A program made the translations under genes and the position numbers. From Syntrophaceae bacterium (GTDB lineage: Bacteria > Desulfobacterota > Syntrophia > Syntrophales > Smithellaceae), in assembly GCA_003142535.1 (NCBI GenBank), contig PLMQ01000037.1, positions 1 to 46,084 on the forward strand: a DNA stretch of 46,084 bases, read 5' to 3'. This document shows positions 29,634 through 36,223 of the stretch, piece by piece; position 1 is the first letter of the stretch, and each line of letters begins with the position of its first letter. The notes below the pieces were generated by a model. That model saw nothing but the letters and a program-made list of their open reading frames with translations, made no database searches and had not been told where the DNA came from.

Positions 29634-30731
29634 ATGGAAATTACTATTAAGAAAGCATCACAAAAGAAAAGGAAAGCAAAACCCATTGATGAATCCAATC
29701 TTGGTTTTGGCAAAGTTTTTACCGACCATTTCTTCAATATTAAGTTCAAGGAAGGCAAAGGCTGGTATGACCCGATTATTGAACCATACCGCCCATTGCA
29801 ATTAGACCCGACGGCTATGTGCCTGCATTACGGGCAGGAAATTTTTGAAGGGCTGAAGGCTTACCGCGGTGAAGATGGCGCAATTTACCTTTTCCGCCCT
29901 AATGAAAATATAAAAAGAATGAATACATCGGCGGAAAGGCTATGTATGCCGCTGATGGACGAGAAGATTTTCCTGGAGGCCATAAAAAAGCTGGTCATTC
30001 TGGAAAAAGACTGGATTCCCCGTGGTGCGGGGACATCTTTATACATCCGTCCGACAATGATTGCTACAGAGCCGGCCCTGGGTGTGCATCCGGCCAGCGA
30101 ATACCTGTTCTTTATCGTGGTGGGTCCCGTGGGAGCTTATTATCCGCAGGGATTTTCTCCGACAAAAATGTATGTGTCTGAAGAGCATGTGCGGGCGACG
30201 CGCGGCGGCACAGGCAATGTTAAGGCGGCGATTAATTATGCTTCCAGCCTTTATGCCAGCCGAATCGCCACTAATATGGGTTACACTCAGGTTCTGTGGC
30301 TAGATGCCATTGAAAACAAATATGTGGAAGAAGTGGGCACCAGCAATATCTTTTTTCTGATCGGTGATGAATTGATTACTCCGCCGCTGGCCGGAACAAT
30401 TCTGCCCGGAGTTACCCGCAATTCTGTTATTAAACTGGCCTCTTATTTAGGGACAAAGGTAGTGGAGCGGCCTATATCTATCCATGAAGTTATAGAGGCA
30501 GCGGAAAAAGGTACGCTGAAAGAAGCTTTTGCCTCGGGAACGGCGGCAATTGTTTCTCCCGTGGGGCAACTTTACTACCGCCATAAGGATTATTTTATCA
30601 ACGGCGGCAAGACCGGATCGCTCGCCGAAAAATTATACAATGAAATCCTGCAAATTCAGTATGGATTAAAGGATGATCCCTTTGGCTGGCGTATCAAAAT
30701 CATGGAAGGCAAAAAAGCAAAAAAAGGGTGA
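29634..30731 (+). CDS. ilvE: Branched-chain amino acid aminotransferase
   Basis: 365 residues, the long class IV (eukaryote-like/actinobacterial) size. It exchanges amino groups between leucine, isoleucine or valine and 2-oxoglutarate. PLP-binding Lys is in GTGNVKAAINYASSL; EEVGTSNIFF and GTILPGVTRNSVI are the usual later motifs. I chose ATG 29634 with AGAGG five bases upstream; the frame is open from 29616 with a TTG. Confidence 0.95.
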   Translation: MEITIKKASQKKRKAKPIDESNLGFGKVFTDHFFNIKFKEGKGWYDPIIEPYRPLQLDPTAMCLHYGQEIFEGLKAYRGEDGAIYLFRPNENIKRMNTSAERLCMPLMDEKIFLEAIKKLVILEKDWIPRGAGTSLYIRPTMIATEPALGVHPASEYLFFIVVGPVGAYYPQGFSPTKMYVSEEHVRATRGGTGNVKAAINYASSLYASRIATNMGYTQVLWLDAIENKYVEEVGTSNIFFLIGDELITPPLAGTILPGVTRNSVIKLASYLGTKVVERPISIHEVIEAAEKGTLKEAFASGTAAIVSPVGQLYYRHKDYFINGGKTGSLAEKLYNEILQIQYGLKDDPFGWRIKIMEGKKAKKG

Positions 30732-30750
30732 AAATCGATTTTCCCTCTTT
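30726..30750 (+). terminator. Possible terminator overlapping the ilvE stop codon
   Basis: GAAAATCGATTTTC is a perfect palindrome; flanking GGG and CTC extend the stem with a mismatch and a wobble, and TTT follows. The stem overlaps the TGA at 30729. A weak rho-independent terminator is plausible. Confidence 0.4.
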
Positions 30751-30783
30751 GATACAGGCACTTGGATTTGTATTCCACAACAT

Positions 30784-30816
30784 TGTGGAAAAGCCTGTGG
30801 ATAACATTGTTGATAA
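30784..30816 (-). promoter_or_regulatory. Three DnaA-box-like 9-mers in 12-bp phase
   Basis: TGTGGAAAA (30784-30792), TGTGGATAA (30796-30804) and TGTTGATAA (30808-30816) start exactly 12 bases apart. The middle one is the exact complement of the DnaA box TTATCCACA; each neighbour differs at one base. An AT-rich stretch follows to about 30910. This could be a DnaA-binding site acting on lolA transcription, a titration site, or part of an origin. Confidence 0.5.
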
Positions 30817-31014
30817 TCTTCGCAAGTGCCCAATTGTTACCATTTTGCACCAAATTGCCTAAGGTTTGAGCAAGAATAATATATAATAATATCAACTACT
30901 TGTAAATATACCCTTTAATCATCGCCACTTAGCGAGACACGGCAAAAAAGATATTAACTCTATAGAAAAAAATGTGCCATTTGTGCCCGCTTTTTTCATT
31001 TTTTACATAGGAAA

Positions 31015-31722
31015 ATGATGAAAATATTTACTAAAGAAAACAAGCAACTTAGCGTAATAGCCGCGGCTATTTTGCTATTTAATGCGTTATTTCTGACATT
31101 TGCGCCATTAAGGGCTTTTGCCGAAGCTCAAGCTCCCGTAGAGGAGATTGTTACTCATCTTCAGCATACATACGAAAATACTAAAGATTTTAAGGCTAAC
31201 TTCGTTCAGGAAGCCACCGTCAAATCCATAAAGAAGACTGATATTGAAGAGGGAGTTGTCTTTTTCAAAAGTCCGAAGAATATGCTTTGGAGTTATTCCC
31301 AGCCGAAAGCGAAGAAACTGGTTATTAATGCCCGCAAAGTTTGGCTTTACCTGCCCCAGGAAAAAGTAGCCTATACGCAGGAAGCTAACTATATCTTTCA
31401 ATCCAAAGTATTAATTAAGTTCTTAGCCGGATTGGGGAAGTTGCAGGATGATTTTACGATAAAATATGCCGTGCCGAACGCGCTGGATAAAAATGGTAAT
31501 TATCTGCTTGTTTTAACTCCGTTGGAAAAAAATTCAGCCCTCAATCCTTTCCGGATAACGGTGGATAAAAGCAGCTACCTGATTTTACAGATCAGCTTTG
31601 AGGATGCCCTGGGCAATTCCACCCGCTTGAAATTTTCCAATATTGAACCCAACACCGGCCTTGCCGATAAAATGTTTCAATTTACACCACCGGCGGGCGT
31701 TTCCATTTTCAACATGCCATAA
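31015..31722 (+). CDS. lolA: Outer-membrane lipoprotein carrier protein LolA
   Basis: 235 residues. LolA shuttles lipoproteins across the periplasm to the outer membrane. A signal peptide is evident (hydrophobic stretch about residues 13-33, likely cleavage after AFA or nearby), followed by the LolA pattern DFKANFVQEA, PKNMLWSYSQP and KVWLYLPQEK. Two ATGs in tandem (31015 and 31018) lie behind AGGA; the second has better spacing. It implies a Gram-negative envelope. Confidence 0.92.
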   Translation: MMKIFTKENKQLSVIAAAILLFNALFLTFAPLRAFAEAQAPVEEIVTHLQHTYENTKDFKANFVQEATVKSIKKTDIEEGVVFFKSPKNMLWSYSQPKAKKLVINARKVWLYLPQEKVAYTQEANYIFQSKVLIKFLAGLGKLQDDFTIKYAVPNALDKNGNYLLVLTPLEKNSALNPFRITVDKSSYLILQISFEDALGNSTRLKFSNIEPNTGLADKMFQFTPPAGVSIFNMP

Positions 31723-31800
31723 GATGTTTTTTAGGCCGAATTTCCTATATTGGTTTCATCATTCAATAATCACTCGGTGTGCTGTCCCCGGAATTCCCTT

Positions 31801-32694
31801 TTACTTTATAAAATTTTCCACTTCTTTTAATGCTGGATACTTGTTGATGTCTGCCCTGTCAAACGACATCCAAAATATCAATTCAACATTGTCTTTTTTG
31901 TATCCCAGTGCTTTGGCAATTTCCTTAATTATATTGAGAGCATCTTTGCCGTGAATAAAGTCTTTATCAGCTAATGAAACACATTTTTTCTTAGATTCAA
32001 TCAGCGCTTCGTTAAAGTCGGCAATTTTAGGTCTTGTCTCGCAATTCTGAAAAAGTGCATTCTTATATTTAGCAATATTTACTCCCTTACCATATACATA
32101 ATATCGAGAGAAGTTTTCGTTTGTTTCCTGAAAAGGAAGTTTAAATTCGTTCTCTTTTGAACACAATCTAAGTATGGCAATTTCTTTAGCATTAGATAGT
32201 TCGTTAAGAATTGATTCCGGCGTAATTTTGTTAGTTTTAAGTCCAAGCTTTATGAACTTATTAAGATAATTTCTTTCGTATAAGTAAGCTTCTAAATCTC
32301 TAAAATCGGTAAATATTACATTTGGGGGCATTGCCTCACCGAGGATGCGTGTGAAGTCAGCATCTACAAAACATTTTATCCGTATTTCATGATTTTCAAT
32401 ACTAGAAGCAAAATTTAATAGCCGCTCCCTATTGCCATTTTCTTTAACCTCAGGAATGTCAACGGTTGCAATCTCAAAAAAAATAGTGTCATTTCTAACT
32501 TGGTTTTCAAATAGATATTCAAAGAACAGTCGGTCATCATGACCTTCTACATAAATGGCACACCTGTCAGGATCCATTTCAAAGGCTTTTACTATCGCTT
32601 CTGGTTTGCGTTTTATAGTTTCCTCTAGATAATTATGATCCATTTCAGAGGATTTTATTATCGTTTCTGGTTTTCTTTTTTTATTTTTTGCCAT
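31801..32694 (-). CDS. DUF4435/TOPRIM protein, AriB-like (PARIS defence)
   Basis: 297 residues. The TOPRIM signature is visible: Glu50 in AIYVEGHDDRLFFEY and the D-x-D pair Asp111/Asp113 in CFVDADFTR. DUF4435 proteins paired with an AAA ATPase make up the PARIS phage-defence system, where the TOPRIM protein (AriB) is the toxic nuclease released when a phage anti-restriction protein is sensed. Here it follows the ATPase gene with a 14-base overlap, the same order as ariA-ariB. The N-terminus holds a 22-residue tandem duplication (KRKPE...EMD at 6-19 and 28-41), which makes the true start less certain. Composition is AT-rich compared with neighbouring housekeeping genes. Confidence 0.75.
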   Translation of the reverse strand: MAKNKKRKPETIIKSSEMDHNYLEETIKRKPEAIVKAFEMDPDRCAIYVEGHDDRLFFEYLFENQVRNDTIFFEIATVDIPEVKENGNRERLLNFASSIENHEIRIKCFVDADFTRILGEAMPPNVIFTDFRDLEAYLYERNYLNKFIKLGLKTNKITPESILNELSNAKEIAILRLCSKENEFKLPFQETNENFSRYYVYGKGVNIAKYKNALFQNCETRPKIADFNEALIESKKKCVSLADKDFIHGKDALNIIKEIAKALGYKKDNVELIFWMSFDRADINKYPALKEVENFIK

Positions 32695-33937
32695 ATGTCA
32701 CAGTTTTGAGTGAATTAGAATAAGTTGCAGCAATGTCTGGGGAATGAGTTGCAAAAATATACTGAGGATTTGCCTTTGAAGATATTTGCAGTAATGCGTT
32801 TATAAGTTTGTTTTGCCAGCTGATATGCATTGACATTTCGGGCTCGTCAATAGCAATCACCGTACCTTGCACAGTTGTACATAATGCAAGAACAGTCAAA
32901 TACAGAAGATGATACTCGCCTGTGCTCAATTGGTTTTCCTTAAGTTCGTTATTATTTGCAGATTTGATTTCAAATCCTTTTTCTCCTGAAACGCTGATTT
33001 CTTTGTCCATCAGAAAATTGTTTAGTATACTTTCAAAAATTAGGAGTCTTTCGGCGAGGCTGGTTTTTTCGTTGTTTCGTGACGCAAGAACTTCTAAATA
33101 TGAATTAATCACGGTTAGTTTATGTACGGACGGTTCTCTTCTCCGTTGTTCGCTGTTAAGAATATTAGTTAACTTTACCTTATCCCACTTTTCTGTGGCT
33201 ATGCCCAAACGCTTTATTTGAAAGTCACGTTCAGCCTTAGCAATAGCCGTTATTCGTTTTTTTAACTCCACAACGTTGATTTTTGATGGATTATCAATAC
33301 TTGAAAGTATTTTTTCAAAAAGCTCAGGCTCGTCTTTAGCAAAAAATCGAGCGCTATATACCTGAGATTCGGTTATGAATTTTTTTACTTTTTCTGCAAG
33401 GACTCCAGATTCACCTCGGACTTTTTGGCCGATTTTTCCTTCTTGTTGATGGCTTTTTCTGACCATCATTTCTTCTTCCTTCAAGTTTATTTTCATTAAT
33501 CTTTCAGTATCAATAAACTCAAAGTTGAATTTCAACATGTCGGTTCGGTACTTTTCTGCTATTTTAACCTGGCTTGCTCGCTCTTTATCAGTATCTAACG
33601 GGCCCTTTTCTTTAGGGTTCAGAAGAACCTCGACATCCTTGTATTTGACCCTTAAGTATTGTAGCTCTTTTTGTTTATTATAAATACTTGCTACGCTTAT
33701 AGTCTCATCATTTGAAAACTTGAGATACGCATTATTGAACTTTATTTCTCTAAATACGTTGAAATCCAGTTTCATCAATCCTTCGATCATTCTGAGAATG
33801 GTGGTTTTACCTATGCCATTCTTTCCAAAAAGCATTATTATGGAAGCTCTTTTGTTTTGCGTATTAGATGCCGCGAAGTCAATCGTATGATTGTACAGCC
33901 CAAATAGACCTTGCACAAAGAATTGTTTAAATTCCAT
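32681..33937 (-). CDS. AAA/ABC-type ATPase, AriA-like (PARIS defence)
   Basis: 418 residues. Walker A FGKNGIGKTT (Lys44), a long helical middle, signature-like QLSTGEYHLL, Walker B VIAIDEPEMSMHISWQ and the switch His in IFATHSPDIAATY: the SMC/OLD-like ABC ATPase layout. With the DUF4435 partner downstream this matches AriA, the sensor ATPase that holds AriB inactive. The ATG at 33937 has AAGGAAG upstream. Other AAA-plus-TOPRIM families (OLD, Gabija) fuse or arrange domains differently and are less likely. Confidence 0.75.
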   Translation of the reverse strand: MEFKQFFVQGLFGLYNHTIDFAASNTQNKRASIIMLFGKNGIGKTTILRMIEGLMKLDFNVFREIKFNNAYLKFSNDETISVASIYNKQKELQYLRVKYKDVEVLLNPKEKGPLDTDKERASQVKIAEKYRTDMLKFNFEFIDTERLMKINLKEEEMMVRKSHQQEGKIGQKVRGESGVLAEKVKKFITESQVYSARFFAKDEPELFEKILSSIDNPSKINVVELKKRITAIAKAERDFQIKRLGIATEKWDKVKLTNILNSEQRRREPSVHKLTVINSYLEVLASRNNEKTSLAERLLIFESILNNFLMDKEISVSGEKGFEIKSANNNELKENQLSTGEYHLLYLTVLALCTTVQGTVIAIDEPEMSMHISWQNKLINALLQISSKANPQYIFATHSPDIAATYSNSLKTVTYGKK

Positions 33938-34045
33938 AGTTCTTCCTTTTTTTCAAAATTTGGCTGTTATGATAGCACTTTTTCTTTTTCTTCAAAAGGG
34001 AAACGTTATATAATTACTGTCATAATTATTGGGAAAAAATATTCA

Positions 34046-34132
34046 ATGATTAGTTTGAAATTGTGCATTTTCGTTGAGGTTGACGATTTGTGGCAGGAAG
34101 TACGCATCAACCGTATGAAGCTTAAGAAATAA
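34046..34132 (+). pseudogene. 28-codon fragment, possibly a transposase N-terminus
   Basis: An ATG at 34046 opens a short frame reading MISLKLCIFVEVDDLWQEV and ending at TAA 34130-34132, directly against the first relic tail. The VEVDDLW stretch faintly recalls the N-terminus of IS982-type transposases (V-D-D-F-C), but it is too short to assign. No terminal inverted repeats were found. Confidence 0.2.
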
Positions 34133-34190
34133 TCAGGTGGATGATTCCGCTGAATAGAATGCCATTCACCGCACCTTTATAACAGGTATG
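34127..34190 (-). repeat. Relic gene tail, copy 1 (ends ...SGIIHLII)
   Basis: On the minus strand the stretch resembles the 3' end of a membrane-protein gene and ends GGAATCATCCACCTGATTATT plus a stop. A one-base deletion relative to the copy at 36114-36168 breaks the frame upstream. The same tail recurs at 34752 and at 35935-35964/36114-36168, all in one orientation. Confidence 0.6.
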
Positions 34191-34194
34191 GCAA

Positions 34195-34458
34195 TTAGCT
34201 ATTCCGGTATATTTCCTTCCTATGCCCTACTTTCACAACGATAACTACTAAAACATCATCCTGAATCTCATAAATAATCCGGTAGACTCCTTTGCGGATT
34301 CTATACCGTTCCTGACCTGATAGTTTCTCGCATCCGAATGGCCGCGGCTCTTCTCTTAATGATTCAATGCATTTTAAAATAACGGCAACATCTTTTTTGG
34401 GGAGAGGACGCAGGTCTTTGGCGACTGATTTCTTGACAATTATCTTATATTTTTCCAT
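34195..34458 (-). CDS. RelE/ParE-family toxin
   Basis: 87 residues starting MEKYKIIVKKSVAKDLRPLP, with the typical KLSG...YRIRKGVYRIIYEI core and a C-terminal HRKEIYR. RelE toxins cut mRNA at the ribosome. I chose ATG 34458, which gives a 14-base overlap with the antitoxin gene; the longer open frame to 34572 is the antitoxin read in another frame. Confidence 0.88.
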   Translation of the reverse strand: MEKYKIIVKKSVAKDLRPLPKKDVAVILKCIESLREEPRPFGCEKLSGQERYRIRKGVYRIIYEIQDDVLVVIVVKVGHRKEIYRNS

Positions 34459-34678
34459 GTTGCCTAAGATCGCGTAACAATGCTTCGTAGGAAATCGAAG
34501 GTTCTTTTGCCCGATCATCAAATGCTGCCAGGTCTTCCTGATCTTCGCGAAGTGCCATACGGATGGCATCATTTACAAGGTCAGACATGGAGCGTTGGGT
34601 ATGAGCGGCTTTGATACGCAGGGCGCGCTGGATATCGGGCTCCAGATAAACTGTAGAACGTTTTGCAGGTTCATTCAT
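34445..34678 (-). CDS. Ribbon-helix-helix antitoxin
   Basis: 77 residues. The N-terminus (RSTVYLEPDIQRALRIKAAH) is a ribbon-helix-helix DNA-binding arm followed by SMSDLVNDAIRMAL; the C-terminal part would wrap the toxin. It is the first gene of the pair and probably represses the promoter at 34700-34728, whose spacer contains a palindrome. Confidence 0.88.
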   Translation of the reverse strand: MNEPAKRSTVYLEPDIQRALRIKAAHTQRSMSDLVNDAIRMALREDQEDLAAFDDRAKEPSISYEALLRDLRQHGKI

Positions 34679-34699
34679 AATATTTTACCTCTGAAAAAC

Positions 34700-34728
34700 A
34701 TTATAGCGTTATAACGTTATAATGTCAA
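34700..34728 (-). promoter_or_regulatory. Consensus sigma70 promoter with embedded operator of the toxin-antitoxin pair
   Basis: On the minus strand TTGACA (34723-34728), a 17-base spacer and TATAAT (34700-34705) form an exact consensus promoter. The spacer includes TTATAACGTTATAA (34709-34722), a perfect 14-base palindrome suited to a ribbon-helix-helix dimer. The antitoxin ATG lies about 22 bases downstream of the -10 box. Confidence 0.8.
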
Positions 34729-34751
34729 GGCATCAATTTGCATATTTTTTA

Positions 34752-34998
34752 GAAAATAATAAGGTGGATGATTCCTCTAACCAAAATGCCGATCAGTTCG
34801 CCTTTAACTGCGGACATAATAAAAAGCATCAACGCATTTGCCGGAAGAAACAAGGACGGCAACTCCCACGGCATCCAGCGGGTTGATTGTAAAACCGGCT
34901 ATTTTATTTAGCTCCACTGCCGTCATTGCTTTTTCCTGAATGAGCGGAATGGTCGCGCCCATCATAGCAGTTCCCCCTTGTAGCTTGTGGATATTTTT
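34752..34998 (-). pseudogene. Relic gene tail, copy 2: 3' part of an unidentified membrane protein gene
   Basis: This is the longest of three relic tails and fills most of the 34679-35076 gap. The minus strand reads HKLQGGTAMMGATIPLIQ, continues through AGFTINPLDAVGVAVLVSSG, then after a one-base shift MSAVKGELIGILVRGIIHLI and stops. The pattern is that of a polytopic membrane protein C-terminus. I do not recognise the family. The frameshift and missing 5' end mark it as dead. Confidence 0.55.
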
Positions 34999-35076
34999 TG
35001 CGCGAGTTCTGCACTTTTTTGAAATAATATTTTCGGACGAGATGAAAAGACTTTGTTTAACTTTGGAAGACTATAT

Positions 35077-35400
35077 CTACAGCACTCTAATACCAGTCTT
35101 GATTACTTCTGCCACAATTGGATTGTCTTTTCTGAACTCTTCCACCAAATACGGATGGGGTTCTATATTCAAATCAATCTCTCTTGCAATTTTCATAAGA
35201 AGGAATTTGAAGTCGAAACTGTCGCCAATAAACTTTCTCGTTAGAAGCGCAACGTCAATATCACTCCACTGTGTTGCAGTGCCCCGCGCATAGGAACCAA
35301 AAAGATATGCTTTATCTACATGAATATCATTTTTCCCAAGCTCGACAATGTATTTCTTTACAAGTTCGTGGACTAGTTTTTTAGCTTTTCTTTTAGCCAT
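35077..35400 (-). CDS. MNT-type nucleotidyltransferase (antitoxin)
   Basis: 107 residues with the polymerase-beta-like motif GSYARGTATQWSDIDVALL, i.e. G-S-x10-D-x-D. In HEPN/MNT modules this protein silences its partner by adding AMP to it. It overlaps the HEPN gene by 28 bases and is translated second. Confidence 0.85.
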   Translation of the reverse strand: MAKRKAKKLVHELVKKYIVELGKNDIHVDKAYLFGSYARGTATQWSDIDVALLTRKFIGDSFDFKFLLMKIAREIDLNIEPHPYLVEEFRKDNPIVAEVIKTGIRVL

Positions 35401-35765
35401 TTTTTTATTCCTTTGATTTTTGTTATACTGTCATGTGCAAATTTTCTGGTGCATTTTTTATGAAATTCTCTTTTGTATTCTTCATAGCGCGTCTCAATAT
35501 TGAAAAGGGTGATATATTGCAAATTGTCCTTCATTGTCTCATTAATTTCCATACCGGCAGTAACTGCGAGCTTGAGGAGATCACGCGTTCTCGGAACATC
35601 ACCGCCTGATATCTTTAAGTAATATGCCTTTAGCAATTTTTCAATTACAAGGTGGCCTATGAACAATGCCCACATGTATTCTCCGGCCTTCAACATGTTC
35701 AGCATGGATTTGTAATTGTCATCGGAAGAAGTAATCCAAAATTCTATTATTTCTTGTTTGTTCAT
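35373..35765 (-). CDS. HEPN-domain protein (toxin partner of the MNT gene)
   Basis: 130 residues, all helical, with the HEPN pattern (ALFIGHLVIEKLLKAYYLK, LFNIETRYEEYKREF). HEPN toxins are RNases in many modules. The catalytic R-x4-6-H motif of HepT is not clear here: only RKFAH (R-x3-H) is found near the C-terminus. It may be a non-RNase HEPN or use another site. The ATG at 35765 follows AGGG. Confidence 0.8.
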   Translation of the reverse strand: MNKQEIIEFWITSSDDNYKSMLNMLKAGEYMWALFIGHLVIEKLLKAYYLKISGGDVPRTRDLLKLAVTAGMEINETMKDNLQYITLFNIETRYEEYKREFHKKCTRKFAHDSITKIKGIKKWLKEKLKN

Positions 35766-35854
35766 TTGCCAGCCCTATTATTTTTTAAACTCTGCCGCAC
35801 TTGAATAAAAAATGCAAGTACTTCGCAGATTAAATGACCAAAATTACGTGAATA

Positions 35855-35917
35855 CCCTGCGACAAAGACCGTAGGGCATCAAAAAACAAGGTTATATCCT
35901 GTGGCAAAGACCACAGG
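35855..35917. repeat. Two related hairpins in tandem
   Basis: CCCTGCG...CCGTAGGG (35855-35876) and the perfect CCTGTGG...CCACAGG (35898-35917) share the loop sequence CAAAGA. They look like two copies of one small palindromic element, distinct from the 71-bp family. Confidence 0.5.
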
Positions 35918-35934
35918 GAGTTCTGCGCAACTTA

Positions 35935-36168
35935 AAAAATAATCAGGTGGATGATTCCTCGAATCACGGGTATGAACCCCAAAACAAGCTTTGGAAATAC
36001 TTCGCAGCACGCTGCTGGGTATTATACCCTCCGCTTCGCGGGATTGTTCAACTTACCAATTCCGACCTGTGACCTTTAGGTTATGCGCTGCGCTTTCGGA
36101 ATTGGAATTTCACAAATAAAATGCCAATCAGCGCGCCTTTTATCGCGGGCATAGCAAAAGCGGCAACA
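35935..36168 (-). pseudogene. Relic gene tail, copy 3, split by a repeat insertion
   Basis: The minus strand reads VAAFAMPAIKGALIGILF (36168-36114), is interrupted by the repeat at 35963-36113, and resumes RGIIHLIIF plus TAA (35964-35938). Joining the two halves restores a continuous frame that aligns with copy 2. This shows that the repeat inserted into an existing tail. Confidence 0.6.
35963..36113 (+). repeat. Palindromic repeat (71-bp family), copy 3
   Basis: It begins ATCACGGGT and ends GGAATTTCAC, like the copy at 8541-8735. The hairpin arms CCAATTCCG (36056-36064) and CGGAATTGG (36097-36105) are perfect, but the loop is enlarged by about 19 bases. It interrupts relic tail copy 3. Confidence 0.75.
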
Positions 36169-36223
36169 CTCGATGAAGCGATTTCAAACCGTTTTTAAGT
36201 CAAGGTCTGTTGATGGCGATAGT

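Larger units (their letters stand above)
35766..36223. other. Repeat-rich gap between the HEPN gene and the larA-like gene
   Basis: I see no intact gene in these 458 bases. They hold two related hairpins (35855-35917), a third relic gene tail split by a copy of the palindromic repeat (35935-36168), and a short AT-rich lead region. Confidence 0.7.

Noticed and set aside
30732-31014. Chromosomal replication origin
   Set aside because: DnaA-like boxes and AT-rich DNA are present, but no dnaA, dnaN, gidA or parAB genes are nearby; kept only as a regulatory-site observation.
34127-36168. Integron cassette array (tails as attC sites)
   Set aside because: Co-oriented modules with repeats between them look similar, but I find no paired core sites of the GTTRRRY/RYYYAAC type in the tails and no integrase gene; the tails read as coding relics.
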